Part shown: in pieces, positions 8,945 to 17,504 of the stretch
Numbering within the stretch: the stretch's first letter is position 1
Layout of the letters: every line of letters starts with the position of its first letter
Assembly (NCBI RefSeq): GCF_038397755.1
Contig: NZ_CP151637.1
Span: forward strand, 3,596,001 to 3,660,000
Reading direction: 5' to 3'
Length of the DNA stretch: 64,000 nt
Origin: Microbacterium sp. LWH7-1.2
GTDB taxonomy: Bacteria; Actinomycetota; Actinomycetes; Actinomycetales; Microbacteriaceae
The notes under the pieces: model-generated
Databases searched by the model: none
What the model saw: only the letters and a program-made list of their open reading frames with translations
What the model was told of the DNA's origin: nothing
Program-made: the position numbers and the translations under genes

Positions 8945-9997
8945 CTACGTCGCAGGCAGCTGGTGGGTCTCGAAGAACCTCCACATCAGCTCGCTGGCAT
9001 TGATGGACATGTCCGTCGCGCCGAACTGATCGGCTGGCAGAGGGAAACCGCTGCCGGGCCAGGTGTGGCCGCCGCCCTTGATCGTGTAGAACACGACCTC
9101 GCTGTCTTTCGCGCACCCGCCATAGGTCGCACTGTCCACCGTAGGCGTGACCTCCTCGACCTCGGGAGTGCTGTCGCAGCCGTCGATAGAGGCCCACTGT
9201 TCCACGCCAGCCTGAACGCCGTAGCCGAAGTTGGTCATGGTGCCCGTGCCGCCTTCGAACTTGTTGACCGGATCGGCATCGCCGTGGAACGCGATGACGG
9301 GCACCGGTCGGGACGGGTGGCAATCGGCGATATCGGGCTCGGATCCGGCTCGGAGTCCACCGACGGCTCCGACCGCCGCGACGAGGTCCGCGTTCGAGCA
9401 CGCGAGACGTGAGGCCATCCGGCCGCCGGCGGAGAAACCGGTCGCGTAGATGCGGGTCTGGTCTGCGCAGATCGCTTGGGGTAGCTCGGCGATGAGGTCG
9501 CGAATCATCAGGTCGTCGTCGGGGGTGCCCTCCGGAGCCAGCTCGCTGCCGCCGAAGAGCGGGAATCCCGGAAAGTTCCAGATGTGTCCCCGGGTGTATT
9601 CGACGGCACCCGTCGGTGCGACGATCGCGAAGCCATGCTCGTCGGCGACCGGGATCATCGCGCTGTAGGACAGGTGTTCTTCCCCGTCGCTGGTGCTGCC
9701 GTGTCCGTTGATGACGACCGGGATGGGGGTGTGCCCGTCATAGCTGGCTGGCACATAGAGCAGGAACGGCCGGGAGACGCCACCAGACTTCAGGGGGATC
9801 TCGTTGATGCCCGGTTCCACCGCGATCGAGCACTCCTCGGTCGGCGCGGTGGACGCGGCGTCGGGCGGGGGAGTTCCGGGAGCGGCGCACGAGACGAGGC
9901 TCGCGCTCAGCAGCACCGCGCTCAGTAGGCCGGCGGTTCTCACGACGCCCTGCAGTGGAATCGGTCCGCGTCGTGTTGAGGAAGGCGTCCTTGGCAT
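8945..9997 (-). CDS. secreted lipoprotein esterase, PHB depolymerase / feruloyl esterase family (LpqC-like)
   Basis: 350 residues. The signal peptide has lipobox L-V-S-C (Cys37), then an alpha/beta-hydrolase with R-P-F-L-L-Y-V-P, an oxyanion-type N-G-H-G, nucleophile elbow G-F-S-A-G-G, acid in H-G-D-A-D and final His in G-G-G-H-T-W-P-G. ATG 9997 is chosen because AGGAGA lies upstream and the signal peptide starts here; a longer frame to 10084 would bury it. It would cleave an ester (aromatic acid or polyester) on the outer face of the membrane. Its promoter carries a LacI-type operator identical to the one before the monooxygenase at 62.7 kb. Confidence 0.88.
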   Translation of the reverse strand: MPRTPSSTRRGPIPLQGVVRTAGLLSAVLLSASLVSCAAPGTPPPDAASTAPTEECSIAVEPGINEIPLKSGGVSRPFLLYVPASYDGHTPIPVVINGHGSTSDGEEHLSYSAMIPVADEHGFAIVAPTGAVEYTRGHIWNFPGFPLFGGSELAPEGTPDDDLMIRDLIAELPQAICADQTRIYATGFSAGGRMASRLACSNADLVAAVGAVGGLRAGSEPDIADCHPSRPVPVIAFHGDADPVNKFEGGTGTMTNFGYGVQAGVEQWASIDGCDSTPEVEEVTPTVDSATYGGCAKDSEVVFYTIKGGGHTWPGSGFPLPADQFGATDMSINASELMWRFFETHQLPAT

Positions 9998-10158
9998 TGC
10001 TGGTTCTCCATCTCCTGTGGGGTGTGAGCGACGACTGCGACGGGCGCAGGAGCGATCAGCCTCACCAGCCGGAAGCCCGCGCACCCGGCACTGGCCTCAG
10101 TGGTCGCCCCCAAGAGGGGACGGCAGTGATCTCTCCGCTGAGAATCAATCATTTGTCT

Positions 10159-10190
10159 GCAATCGTTTGCGCAAGATTAGAGTCCGTCAA
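10159..10190 (-). promoter_or_regulatory. promoter and LacI-family operator of the lipoprotein esterase
   Basis: On the minus strand TTGACG (10190-10185) is followed after 17 bases by AACGAT (10167-10162). The -10 sits inside the imperfect palindrome GCAAACGATTGC (10159-10170), a typical LacI/GalR-family operator core. The same 12 bases occur at 62685-62696. Repression by a LacI protein, perhaps the one at 62847-63902, is inferred. Confidence 0.6.
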
Positions 10191-10516
10191 GTGATGGCGT
10201 CAAGACCGAAATGTCCGATCGTTAGGGGCTGTGACTATCTCCGGTTGCGCGAATCCCGGGCGACACGTCAGCCGCCGGCCTGGAAATCGCGTGATTGTCT
10301 CGGAACTCCTTAAAAGCCTGGTCAAGAATGTATTTCGGTAACAGACACGACCTCCGTACCCCGGATCCGAGACGCCGGCGCGCCGCCAAGTCCTGGCTGA
10401 ATGAAGTGGTGAGTGATGTGCCGCGTGCGTGCCGCCCAGGACGTTTGCCGGATGGTGCACCGCCCCCGACAGCACCCCGGGCTGGGAACTCCATTGGGAC
10501 TGAATGGTCAATGAAA

Positions 10517-10527
10517 CAATCGTTTGC
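10517..10527. promoter_or_regulatory. third LacI-type operator half-match
   Basis: CAATCGTTTGC, 11 of the 12 bases of the operators at 10159 and 62685, lies just before the truncated TetR gene. It may once have belonged to a promoter removed by the deletion that truncated that gene. The 350 bases between this site and 10170 show no convincing gene. Confidence 0.4.
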
Positions 10528-10539
10528 ATTCACTACTGA

Positions 10540-11058
10540 GCCCGTCCCGCAGTATCGCTCGCTGCGGTCGCCGAGCGCGTCGGCATCTCCCAGTCCGGTC
10601 TGCTGCACCACTTCGCATCGAAGGAGCTGCTCCTGGACGCCGTCGTGCAGCGCCGGTTCGCGGAGGACGCCGAGCTGGTCGACCGGCTCGGCCTCGGAGA
10701 GGCGTCGCCGCTGGCAGGCTACGACCAGCTCATCCACTGGAACATGGACGACCAGGTGTGGATGCAGTTCCTCACGGTGATCCAGGCCGGGGGCCTGACC
10801 GACGACAATCCGGCGTTCGACCTCATCCGCAACCGCTATTCCGTGGTTCGTGAGCGCATCGACGCGCACGACGGCGACGAGTTCGATCTGCCCCATCACC
10901 TCGGCAGGCACGACGTCGCCGCACTGATCCTCGCCGCGATGGACGGTCTGCAGCTGCAGTGGCTGTACGACCCCTCGATCGACATGCGCCGGGTCCACCG
11001 CCTCCTCATCTCACTCATCGAGTCAGCCGAACGCGGACCTGACGCTTCGGCGTCCTGA
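10540..11058 (+). pseudogene. TetR-family regulator lacking its N-terminus
   Basis: From 10540 the frame reads S-L-A-A-V-A-E-R-V-G-I-S-Q-S-G-L-L-H-H-F, which is helices 2-3 of a TetR DNA-binding domain, followed by K-E-L-L-L-D-A-V and a complete ligand-domain-like C-terminus. The first helix and any start codon are missing: an in-frame TGA stands at 10537 and the next start (GTG 10645) lies after the helix-turn-helix. A deletion at about 10545 removed the 5' end, so DNA binding should be lost. Confidence 0.8.
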
Positions 11059-11119
11059 CCCGACTCCTCCCGCTCATCCGTCGACGCTCGTCCTCGGCGG
11101 TGCGCGCTGCCCCAGAAAG

Positions 11120-11540
11120 CCCGGCGTGAAGCCCACCTACTCGACGCACTCCGACGGCACCCGAGCCTCACGAGCGAGGAGATGGCGGATGCCGGCGCAG
11201 CCCGTCTCGTCGATCAGCTCCCGTGGTGGCGGCCCGGTGCGGCGTTCGGGTACCACGGGCTCACGATCGGCACTCTCGCCTCAGAGCTGGTGCGTCGGAT
11301 CACGGGACTCACGCTGCATACGGAGTCGTCTTCCAGAAGCCGAGCCCGAATCTCGCCTTCGGTAGTTTCCGCGCCTTCGGGCACGACGGCGCATTCGGCG
11401 CGCTCGGATTTCATGACCCCGCGACCTGCATCAGCTTCGGGTATACCGTGCGGCGCACGCCGCCTCCCGGTGGAGCGGACGCGCGGGCGCTGTCGGTCGC
11501 TACCCTGCTCCAGCACATCACGTCGGAGCGCGAAGCGTAG
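11120..11540 (+). pseudogene. fragment of a serine beta-lactamase-family esterase
   Basis: Two frames carry pieces of one protein. Frame 1 (about 11140-11310) has [10 protein letters not shown] and [20 protein letters not shown]. Frame 3 (about 11310-11540) has [17 protein letters not shown] and [10 protein letters not shown]. These match the middle and the C-terminal H-x-G part of class-C-type beta-lactamase/esterases. The catalytic S-x-x-K region is missing and an internal deletion plus frameshift joins the pieces. Confidence 0.75.
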
Positions 11541-11615
11541 CGACGTACAGCAGGCAGGCGTGATCGCAATCGATCATCGCGTCCAAGACTCGCGGAGAAC
11601 TGCGATGGAGCCGGA

Positions 11616-12185
11616 TCACATCGTCGAGAAGTCGTCTGGCGAGGAGGGCGACGCACTGCTGCTGTCGGCCACCTTTCCAAGAAGACCCACGAGGACATGC
11701 TGTTCCGAGGGGGACAGCACCGCCAAGTACTGCTCCGTTATCGCGAGATTCTTTGCGTGAATCTCCTCGGTCAGCGCGACGCCCTTCGGGGTCAGCGAGA
11801 GCACGATGGACCGTTGATCGGCCGCTGAGGTCTCCGCAGTGACCAATTGGTGCGCCTCCAGCATTTTCCGAGCCGCGGAAACGGCAGCACGGCTCATCAA
11901 CGATGCCTGAGCGACGCGGTGGGGCTCGAGCGGGCCTGCCACCCAGAGCGTGAAGCACACGCGGAAGTTAGCCATGCTGAGGCCATCAGGAAGCAGTCGC
12001 TCGCTGTCGGCGGCCATACGACGATTGAGTCGTCGAATGAGCAGGCTGATCGGGGTGGCCAGCCCTGACCCGTCCTTTCCGAGACTCGCTCGGGACCGTT
12101 CTGACGCCATATCCACAAACGTCAGGAAGTTCTCGTCGGGCCTGCCCGATTGGGGTACCTGGTTCACGGGGTTTGCACCTCTCAC
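11616..12185 (-). CDS. MarR-family transcriptional regulator
   Basis: 189 residues from GTG 12185, or about 164 from ATG 12110; neither has a strong ribosome site. The winged-helix core includes [30 protein letters not shown] (recognition helix) and the wing [14 protein letters not shown]. MarR dimers usually sense phenolic or other lipophilic compounds. It lies downstream of the reductase-regulator fusion gene on the same strand, 162 bases away; 12186-12347 holds nothing else recognisable. Confidence 0.85.
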   Translation of the reverse strand: MRGANPVNQVPQSGRPDENFLTFVDMASERSRASLGKDGSGLATPISLLIRRLNRRMAADSERLLPDGLSMANFRVCFTLWVAGPLEPHRVAQASLMSRAAVSAARKMLEAHQLVTAETSAADQRSIVLSLTPKGVALTEEIHAKNLAITEQYLAVLSPSEQHVLVGLLGKVADSSSASPSSPDDFSTM

Positions 12186-12347
12186 TGAGACGGACTTGGA
12201 GCGACAGCCCGTGGCGTGGCTTCGGCACCTCGCGGCGTTAGAAGCTCAGGCTAGTACGGGGCGGGGGCGTACCTCTCCGCGCGGACCAGAGGCGACCTCC
12301 GCGTTCGAGCGCCTGGAGGCAAGCGCCCCGCGGCGGCGTCCAAGGCC

Positions 12348-13499
12348 TTACATGGCACCGCCGCGCTGTTCGATGACCGCACGTGCAGCGTTCCGGATGA
12401 ACTCGGCCTGCGACTGGATGATGCTGCGGGATTCCGCCGCATCGCGTGCGGATAGCGCTTCGGTGAGGCGCTGGATCAGGGGGTGTCCCATCTGCTTCTT
12501 CCACATCTCGGAGGTGTATGTGTCGCGCCAGAGCGGTGCGATCGAGAGCTGACGGAACTGCACTGCGAGCTGGCGGGACCCGGCCAATCCGATGATCGCG
12601 CAATGGAAGTCGAGGTTGGCTTCGAGGAAGGCGTCGAGTTCCGCCGACGTGTCCGTCGGCGACTCGGCAAGCGCGACCCCCCGCTCAGTGATCTGTTCGA
12701 GCGCGTCATCCGGCGCGTGTTCGAGGTACCCCTCGATGACTCCGATCTCGATTGCCTGTCGAGCTGCGTAGAGATTGTCCACGAAATCGGCGGTGATGGC
12801 AGTGGGAGTGAAGGCGCCGGTTCGATCACGCGTGACAAGACCCTGCGCGCCGAGCCGTACGAGAGCGTTGTATACGAAGGAAGGCTCCGCGTCGAGCGTC
12901 GCCGCGAGCAGCGAAACTTCGATTGCCTCGCCCGCCGGCACCGCCCTGCGCAAGATCCAGTTGCGAACGGCGACGTCGGTTTCGGCCTCGACAGTCCGCT
13001 CGAGGCGGTCCATCCGTCCCCGGTAGTACGCCAACGGATCCCCAGCACGGGCGCTGGCTTGAAGAGCCTTACCGATGAAAATCGTGTGGGTGCCACCTGT
13101 GGCGGTGTCGGATATCTCGCACTCGATCGTTGCGAGTGCGCCGTCGATGAGGGGCAGCCCGTTCGAACTCATTCGATACGGCGTCCCGATGAACTTGTCG
13201 GCGCCCTTCCGCCCGAAGCGCGCGGCGACGTCTGCTTGCTCCGCAGCCAAGATGTTGATCGCATAGCGCTTGGCCCGGACCAGAGCGTCGTGTGTCGAGC
13301 TCGACCGGTTCAAACAGACCAGCATCATCGGCGGATCGAGGGACAACGACGATACCGCGGATGCCGTCGTTCCGAACGGCTGTCCCTCGAGTTGGGTCGT
13401 AATGACGGTCACTCCCGAAGCAAAGTGGCCGAAGACGGTTCTGAAGTCCTCGTTCCCAAGGACGGTCGACTGCTCGGGTGGGGTTGGTGCGGTGCTCAC
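12348..13499 (-). CDS. flavin reductase domain fused to GntR-type helix-turn-helix and FCD domain
   Basis: 383 residues in three parts. Residues about 15-170 are a flavin-reductase-like split-barrel domain (F-A-S-G-V-T-V-I-T-T, G-T-T-A-S-A-V-S-S-L-S-L-D-P-P). About 175-245 is a winged helix of GntR type (L-L-A-A-T-L-D-A-E-P-S-F-V-Y-N-A-L-V-R-L). About 250-375 is an all-helical FCD-like ligand domain (N-L-D-F-H-C-A-I-I-G-L-A-G). The reductase part would make reduced FMN for the LLM monooxygenase encoded divergently at 14383. The C-terminal part could sense a ligand and bind DNA. One chain thus may both feed and control the monooxygenase; the regulatory role is inferred. Confidence 0.85.
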   Translation of the reverse strand: MSTAPTPPEQSTVLGNEDFRTVFGHFASGVTVITTQLEGQPFGTTASAVSSLSLDPPMMLVCLNRSSSTHDALVRAKRYAINILAAEQADVAARFGRKGADKFIGTPYRMSSNGLPLIDGALATIECEISDTATGGTHTIFIGKALQASARAGDPLAYYRGRMDRLERTVEAETDVAVRNWILRRAVPAGEAIEVSLLAATLDAEPSFVYNALVRLGAQGLVTRDRTGAFTPTAITADFVDNLYAARQAIEIGVIEGYLEHAPDDALEQITERGVALAESPTDTSAELDAFLEANLDFHCAIIGLAGSRQLAVQFRQLSIAPLWRDTYTSEMWKKQMGHPLIQRLTEALSARDAAESRSIIQSQAEFIRNAARAVIEQRGGAM

Positions 13500-13798
13500 C
13501 TGTCGCTCCTTTGGTCGAGGCGTTTGAGTTCGCTGGGCTGCCCCCTGGCACCATAGCTGGAATCGAGTAGTTAGTGAAGTCCTGCATTAGATACGCTGAC
13601 GAACCTGCAGCCTTGCGGTCAACACGCGCGCAAAACTAGTTCAGCTATGGACTATCTTCATGAAATCATCTACCGTGGCTCCATCACCCGTTGGATCGCG
13701 GTTGAACGGCCCACGAACGACGATGACCGCCGTTCGATTCGCTGACGAAGCCGTTGGACGCGCCGCTCATCCGAGCTGAAGGCGACAGATTGGAAAAC
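13500..13798. promoter_or_regulatory. divergent control region between reductase-regulator fusion and NTF2/monooxygenase genes
   Basis: 299 bases, more AT-rich than the flanking genes (for example 13561-13600 and 13640-13675), holding both divergent promoters. I see no clean long palindrome. It is the natural place for the fusion protein's own operator. Confidence 0.4.
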
Positions 13799-14380
13799 AT
13801 GCCCACGCTGCACACGAGCCTGTCGCTCGAGGAACTCTCGAGGCGGATAGAACGCCTCGAGTCCGCCGAGGCCATCAGTCGGCTCCATCAGAACTATGTC
13901 CGCGACCTCGCCTCGCGGAACTGGGATGCCGTGGCGGCCGCTTACACAGACGATGCCGTCTGTGACATCCGGCACCACGGCGTGCACGTCGGTCGGCAGG
14001 CGATTCGAGAGATGTTCGGCGCCGAACTGGAAGGTGTCGTGCTGGCGAAGGACGGGTACATCCTCTCGTCCCCCGACATCACCGTCTCAGAGGACGGCGA
14101 GTCCGCATCCGGCGTGTGGACCTGGCATCGGCTGCAGGCGGACTTCCGCACGACGTGGGGCCTGATGCGTGTGTGGGGCCCGTGGTCCGAGGGCACCTAC
14201 GTGACCGAGTACCGCCGCGTGGACGGGCAGTGGAAGATCTCCAAGCTGTGGTTCCGTGTGCACGCCCCTGACCACGATGAGGAGTTCGTCGCAGCGGGCG
14301 AGCAGGGTCGTGTGCTGGGCGGGGCCGGCCGTCCCGGGGCCAGTTGGCAGGCGACACCCCAGCTTTCGGAGGGAGTCTGA
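13799..14380 (+). CDS. NTF2-like / SnoaL-like protein
   Basis: 193 residues. Cone-fold protein: helix I-S-R-L-H-Q-N-Y-V-R-D-L-A-S-R-N-W-D, then T-D-D-A-V-C-D-I-R-H-H-G and a curved sheet ending D-G-Q-W-K-I-S-K-L-W-F. ATG 13799 is preferred over the upstream TTG 13754 because GGAAA lies 5 bases before it. In catabolic clusters such proteins act as small hydratases, isomerases or ring-hydroxylation partners. It precedes the LLM monooxygenase by two bases, so the products are likely coexpressed. The 30-residue tail (G-G-A-G-R-P-G-A) is probably disordered. Confidence 0.82.
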   Translation: MPTLHTSLSLEELSRRIERLESAEAISRLHQNYVRDLASRNWDAVAAAYTDDAVCDIRHHGVHVGRQAIREMFGAELEGVVLAKDGYILSSPDITVSEDGESASGVWTWHRLQADFRTTWGLMRVWGPWSEGTYVTEYRRVDGQWKISKLWFRVHAPDHDEEFVAAGEQGRVLGGAGRPGASWQATPQLSEGV

Positions 14381-14382
14381 CG

Positions 14383-15702
14383 ATGAGAAAGATGATCCTC
14401 ACCACTTTTGTGGTGCCGCTGGGGTACCACCGCAACAGCTGGCGCCGCGACGGCAGCCGCGCCGAGGAAGTGCCCGGCCTCGCCTACGTCCGCGATCTCG
14501 GACGCATGGCAGAAGAGGCGAAGCTCGACGCAGTCTTTTTCGGCGACATCGTTCATGCCGGCCCCACGATGCGCGGCGACACCATGATGAACGGGTTCTA
14601 CGAACCGATGACCACGCTCGCGGCACTCGCGGCCACCACGACGAACATCGGTCTGATCGGGACCCTGTCCACCTCGCTCTCCGAGCCGTACAACGTCGCC
14701 CGACAGCTGTCCTCGCTCGATCACCTCTCGGCGGGCAGAGCGGGATGGAATATCGTCACGTCCTCCGACGGATTCCGCAACTTCGGCATCGCCGAAGCCC
14801 CGGCTGCGGCCGATCGCTATCGCCGAGCCACCGAGTTCGTGCGCGTGGTCGAGCGACTTTGGGACAGCTGGTCGGACGACGCCGTCATCGCTGACCGAGC
14901 CGCCAGCAAGTGGCTGGAGACCGACAAGCTTCGACAGATCAACCACACGGGCGAGTTCTTCGCGGTCGAGGGACCGATCAACATTCCGCGGCCGCCTCAG
15001 GGGCGCCCCGTGCTCGTCCAGGCGGGCTCATCCGGGCCTGGTCTCGAACTGGGAACCAGTGTGGCCGACGCGATCTACACCGCACAGCCGGACTTCGATG
15101 AGGCCGTCAAGTTCTACGCTGACGTGCGTCGGCAGGCGAATCGTGCACAGGCGGCAGGGCTGCGGCGATCGGCGCTGCCGCCCAAGGTGATCCCCGGCAT
15201 CGTTCCGGTGGTTGCGGACACGTCGAAGGAAGCAGACGAGATCGCGGCCGAGCTGGCTTCCTTCCTCGACATCGAGCAGGGCCGACTCCAACTCGCTGGA
15301 GACCTCGGGGTGGACCTCTCCGACATCGACCTGAACGAGCCGGTTCCGCAAGAGCGGTTCGACCAGATCGCCCAGATGACCAGCCGGCAGGCGATCTACC
15401 GGCGGATGTCCGTGGAGCAGGGCCTCGACCTGCGCGATCTCATTGTGAAACGAGCACGTTCCACGGGCCACCAGTGGATCGCCGGCACCGCCTCCAGCAT
15501 CGCCGATCAGATGCAAGCATGGTTCGAGGCGCCCGCGTGCGATGGATTCAACCTCAACTCGCCCTATAACCCCGAAGGGTTCGAACGGATCTGTACCAAG
15601 CTCGTGCCCGAACTGCAGCACCGGGGCCTCTTCCGCACCGAGTACGAAGGGAGCACGCTTCGTGACCACCTCGGCATCCCGCGTCCGACCGTCCTCTTCT
15701 GA
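14383..15702 (+). CDS. LLM-class flavin-dependent monooxygenase, NtaA/SnaA/DszA group
   Basis: 439-residue bacterial-luciferase-like TIM barrel with hallmarks of the nitrilotriacetate/DszA branch: L-D-H-L-S-A-G-R-A-G-W-N-I-V-T-S, N-F-G at about 140, R-Y-R-R-A-T-E-F-V-R-V-V-E-R-L-W-D-S-W and P-P-Q-G-R-P-V-L-V-Q-A-G-S-S-G. The ribosome site GGAGGGAG precedes the ATG. Members oxygenate using FMNH2 from a separate reductase, here most likely the fusion protein encoded divergently. Typical outcomes are N-dealkylation, C-S cleavage or Baeyer-Villiger-like attack. Substrate unknown. Confidence 0.92.
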   Translation: MRKMILTTFVVPLGYHRNSWRRDGSRAEEVPGLAYVRDLGRMAEEAKLDAVFFGDIVHAGPTMRGDTMMNGFYEPMTTLAALAATTTNIGLIGTLSTSLSEPYNVARQLSSLDHLSAGRAGWNIVTSSDGFRNFGIAEAPAAADRYRRATEFVRVVERLWDSWSDDAVIADRAASKWLETDKLRQINHTGEFFAVEGPINIPRPPQGRPVLVQAGSSGPGLELGTSVADAIYTAQPDFDEAVKFYADVRRQANRAQAAGLRRSALPPKVIPGIVPVVADTSKEADEIAAELASFLDIEQGRLQLAGDLGVDLSDIDLNEPVPQERFDQIAQMTSRQAIYRRMSVEQGLDLRDLIVKRARSTGHQWIAGTASSIADQMQAWFEAPACDGFNLNSPYNPEGFERICTKLVPELQHRGLFRTEYEGSTLRDHLGIPRPTVLF

Positions 15703-15724
15703 AGCGCCGGACGAGCTTCGCACC

Positions 15725-17392
15725 ATGACTGGCACGCAACTGCAGTTCAAGATCATGCGCCTCGGCGTGGACCCGACCCAGGTGGTCGGCAAGCCCGCAC
15801 CTCCGCCCGTCGACAGCAGGACCATCGAGCTGAGAGGGATGGTCGTCGACTACGACACCGCCGTGCCGATGCGTGATGGCGCACGAATCTACGTCGATGT
15901 CTATCGGCCACGAGAGACCGCTGGTGGGGCGCCGATGCTGCTCGCGTGGGGTCCGTACGGAAAGCACTGGCTGACCAACCACATGTACCCCGGGTCCGGG
16001 GTGGATCCCGCGTGGATCTCCGATCTGACTGCGTTCGAGGCACCCGATCCGATCTATTGGACCTCGCATGGCTACGCCGTTGTGGTCGCGGATCCGCGCG
16101 GGCTCTGGAACTCCGAGGGCGATTTCTCTCACAACGGTCCTCAGGAACGTGAGGATCTCTACGACACCATCGAGTGGCTCGCAGCCCAGCCGTGGTCCAG
16201 TGGAAACGTGGGGATGCTGGGCGTGTCGTACCTTGCAGGCAGCCAGTATCAGGCAGCCTCCGCGGCTCCGCCCTCGCTCAAGGCGATCAGTCCGTGGGAG
16301 TGCTTCTCGGACTGGTATCGCGAGTTCGCGACCCACGGCGGAATCCCCGAGACCGGCTTCAGACCGCGCGTCTCAACCAACGTGTCCTATAGCCGCGGGC
16401 GTACCGAGGACCCGGCCGCCAACATGTGGGCGCACCCCTTTGACGACTGGTACTACGCCGAGAAGTACGGCGCGATCGACCAGATCACGATCCCGACCTA
16501 CATGGTCGCTTCATGGAGTGACCATGGTCTGCACACGCGAGGCACGCTGAACGCCTTCGATCAGATCAGTTCGGCCGACAAGTGGTTGGAAGTGCACGGG
16601 CAGAAGAAGTGGATGTACTTCTACCACCCCGACAGCGTCGAACGGCAACGCCAGTTCTTCGACACCTACCTGAAGGGCATGGAGGTCGGACTGGAGCACT
16701 GGCCCCGCGTATCGGCAGAGATCCGCGATACCGGACGAAGCGACGACTCGATCTGGAAGAACTTCGAGGACGCGAAGTTCGCGCAGGAGGTGTTGCCGTT
16801 GCACCTGGACCTTTCCACGAAGGCTCTTCACCGCAGCGGCGTGGAGACACCGCACAGTGACAGCTTCGACGCGACCAGCGACAGCATCAGCCTCGAGTAC
16901 ACGTTCGACCGTGAGACCGACATCGTCGGCCCTGCATCCCTCACGCTCTGGCTTGCTGCCGATCATTCGACCGACGCGGACATCTTCGTCATCCTCCGGA
17001 AGATCGATCGTGCGGGAGCCGAGGTGGCGTTCCCGACGGGTTCGATCTTCAGCGATGGCCCCGTGGCGCTCGGATGGCTGCGCGCCAGTCATCGGGAGAC
17101 GGACGATCAGTCCACGCTCCTCGTGCCACATCACCCGCACACGAATGAGGAGCCCCTCGTGCCGGGAGAGCCGGTCAAGCTGGACATCGAGATCTGGGCG
17201 AGTGGAACCGTCTTTCACGCCGGGGAGACTCTGAGACTGACAATTCAAGGCCGCGACTTCCAGAAGCGAGTCACGGAGTCCGGCGTGCCGCCGCTGCAGA
17301 TCCTCCACGAATCGCTGCGGAACAGCGGAACCTGGACCATCTTGTCCGGCGGCTCGTTCGAGAGCGTCCTTCGCCTACCGCGATCCCAGTGA
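15725..17392 (+). CDS. CocE/NonD family hydrolase (X-Pro dipeptidyl-peptidase-like)
   Basis: 555 residues from ATG 15725. A GTG at 15662 with GAAGGGAG upstream would add 21 residues and overlap the previous gene, so the start is uncertain. Domains: alpha/beta hydrolase with nucleophile G-V-S-Y-L-A-G, helical cap, and a C-terminal jelly-roll (D-I-V-G-P-A-S-L-T-L-W-L). Acid and base are likely in S-W-S-D-H-G and the following H-G-Q-K-K-W region. The family cleaves esters and amides such as cocaine and glutaryl-7-ACA. No signal peptide. One of two paralogous hydrolases in this island (see 24395). Confidence 0.9.
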   Translation: MTGTQLQFKIMRLGVDPTQVVGKPAPPPVDSRTIELRGMVVDYDTAVPMRDGARIYVDVYRPRETAGGAPMLLAWGPYGKHWLTNHMYPGSGVDPAWISDLTAFEAPDPIYWTSHGYAVVVADPRGLWNSEGDFSHNGPQEREDLYDTIEWLAAQPWSSGNVGMLGVSYLAGSQYQAASAAPPSLKAISPWECFSDWYREFATHGGIPETGFRPRVSTNVSYSRGRTEDPAANMWAHPFDDWYYAEKYGAIDQITIPTYMVASWSDHGLHTRGTLNAFDQISSADKWLEVHGQKKWMYFYHPDSVERQRQFFDTYLKGMEVGLEHWPRVSAEIRDTGRSDDSIWKNFEDAKFAQEVLPLHLDLSTKALHRSGVETPHSDSFDATSDSISLEYTFDRETDIVGPASLTLWLAADHSTDADIFVILRKIDRAGAEVAFPTGSIFSDGPVALGWLRASHRETDDQSTLLVPHHPHTNEEPLVPGEPVKLDIEIWASGTVFHAGETLRLTIQGRDFQKRVTESGVPPLQILHESLRNSGTWTILSGGSFESVLRLPRSQ

Positions 17393-17453
17393 GTTCGGCT
17401 GAACCCGCACTCACCACGACCTCGACGTCGCTACACGAGAAAGGAGCGTCGCG

Positions 17454-17504
17454 ATGAAGATGTTCTGTCTACCCGCCCGTGGCGGCTCCCGGGGCCGGAC
17501 ATGA
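17454..17504 (+). CDS. 16-residue leader ORF coupled to the ABC permease gene
   Basis: ATG 17454 has one of the best ribosome sites of the region (GAAAGGAGCGTCGCG) and encodes MKMFCLPARGGSRGRT. Its TGA overlaps the permease ATG (17501) in an ATGA arrangement. The permease itself has no other clear ribosome site, because the leader occupies that position. It may be a translational-coupling or attenuation leader. It could also be an accidental open frame or an old permease start separated by a frameshift. Confidence 0.5.
   Translation: MKMFCLPARGGSRGRT

Noticed and set aside
17393..17500. Riboswitch or attenuator before the importer genes
   Set aside because: No conserved aptamer or terminator/antiterminator pair could be recognised; only the short leader ORF is supported.
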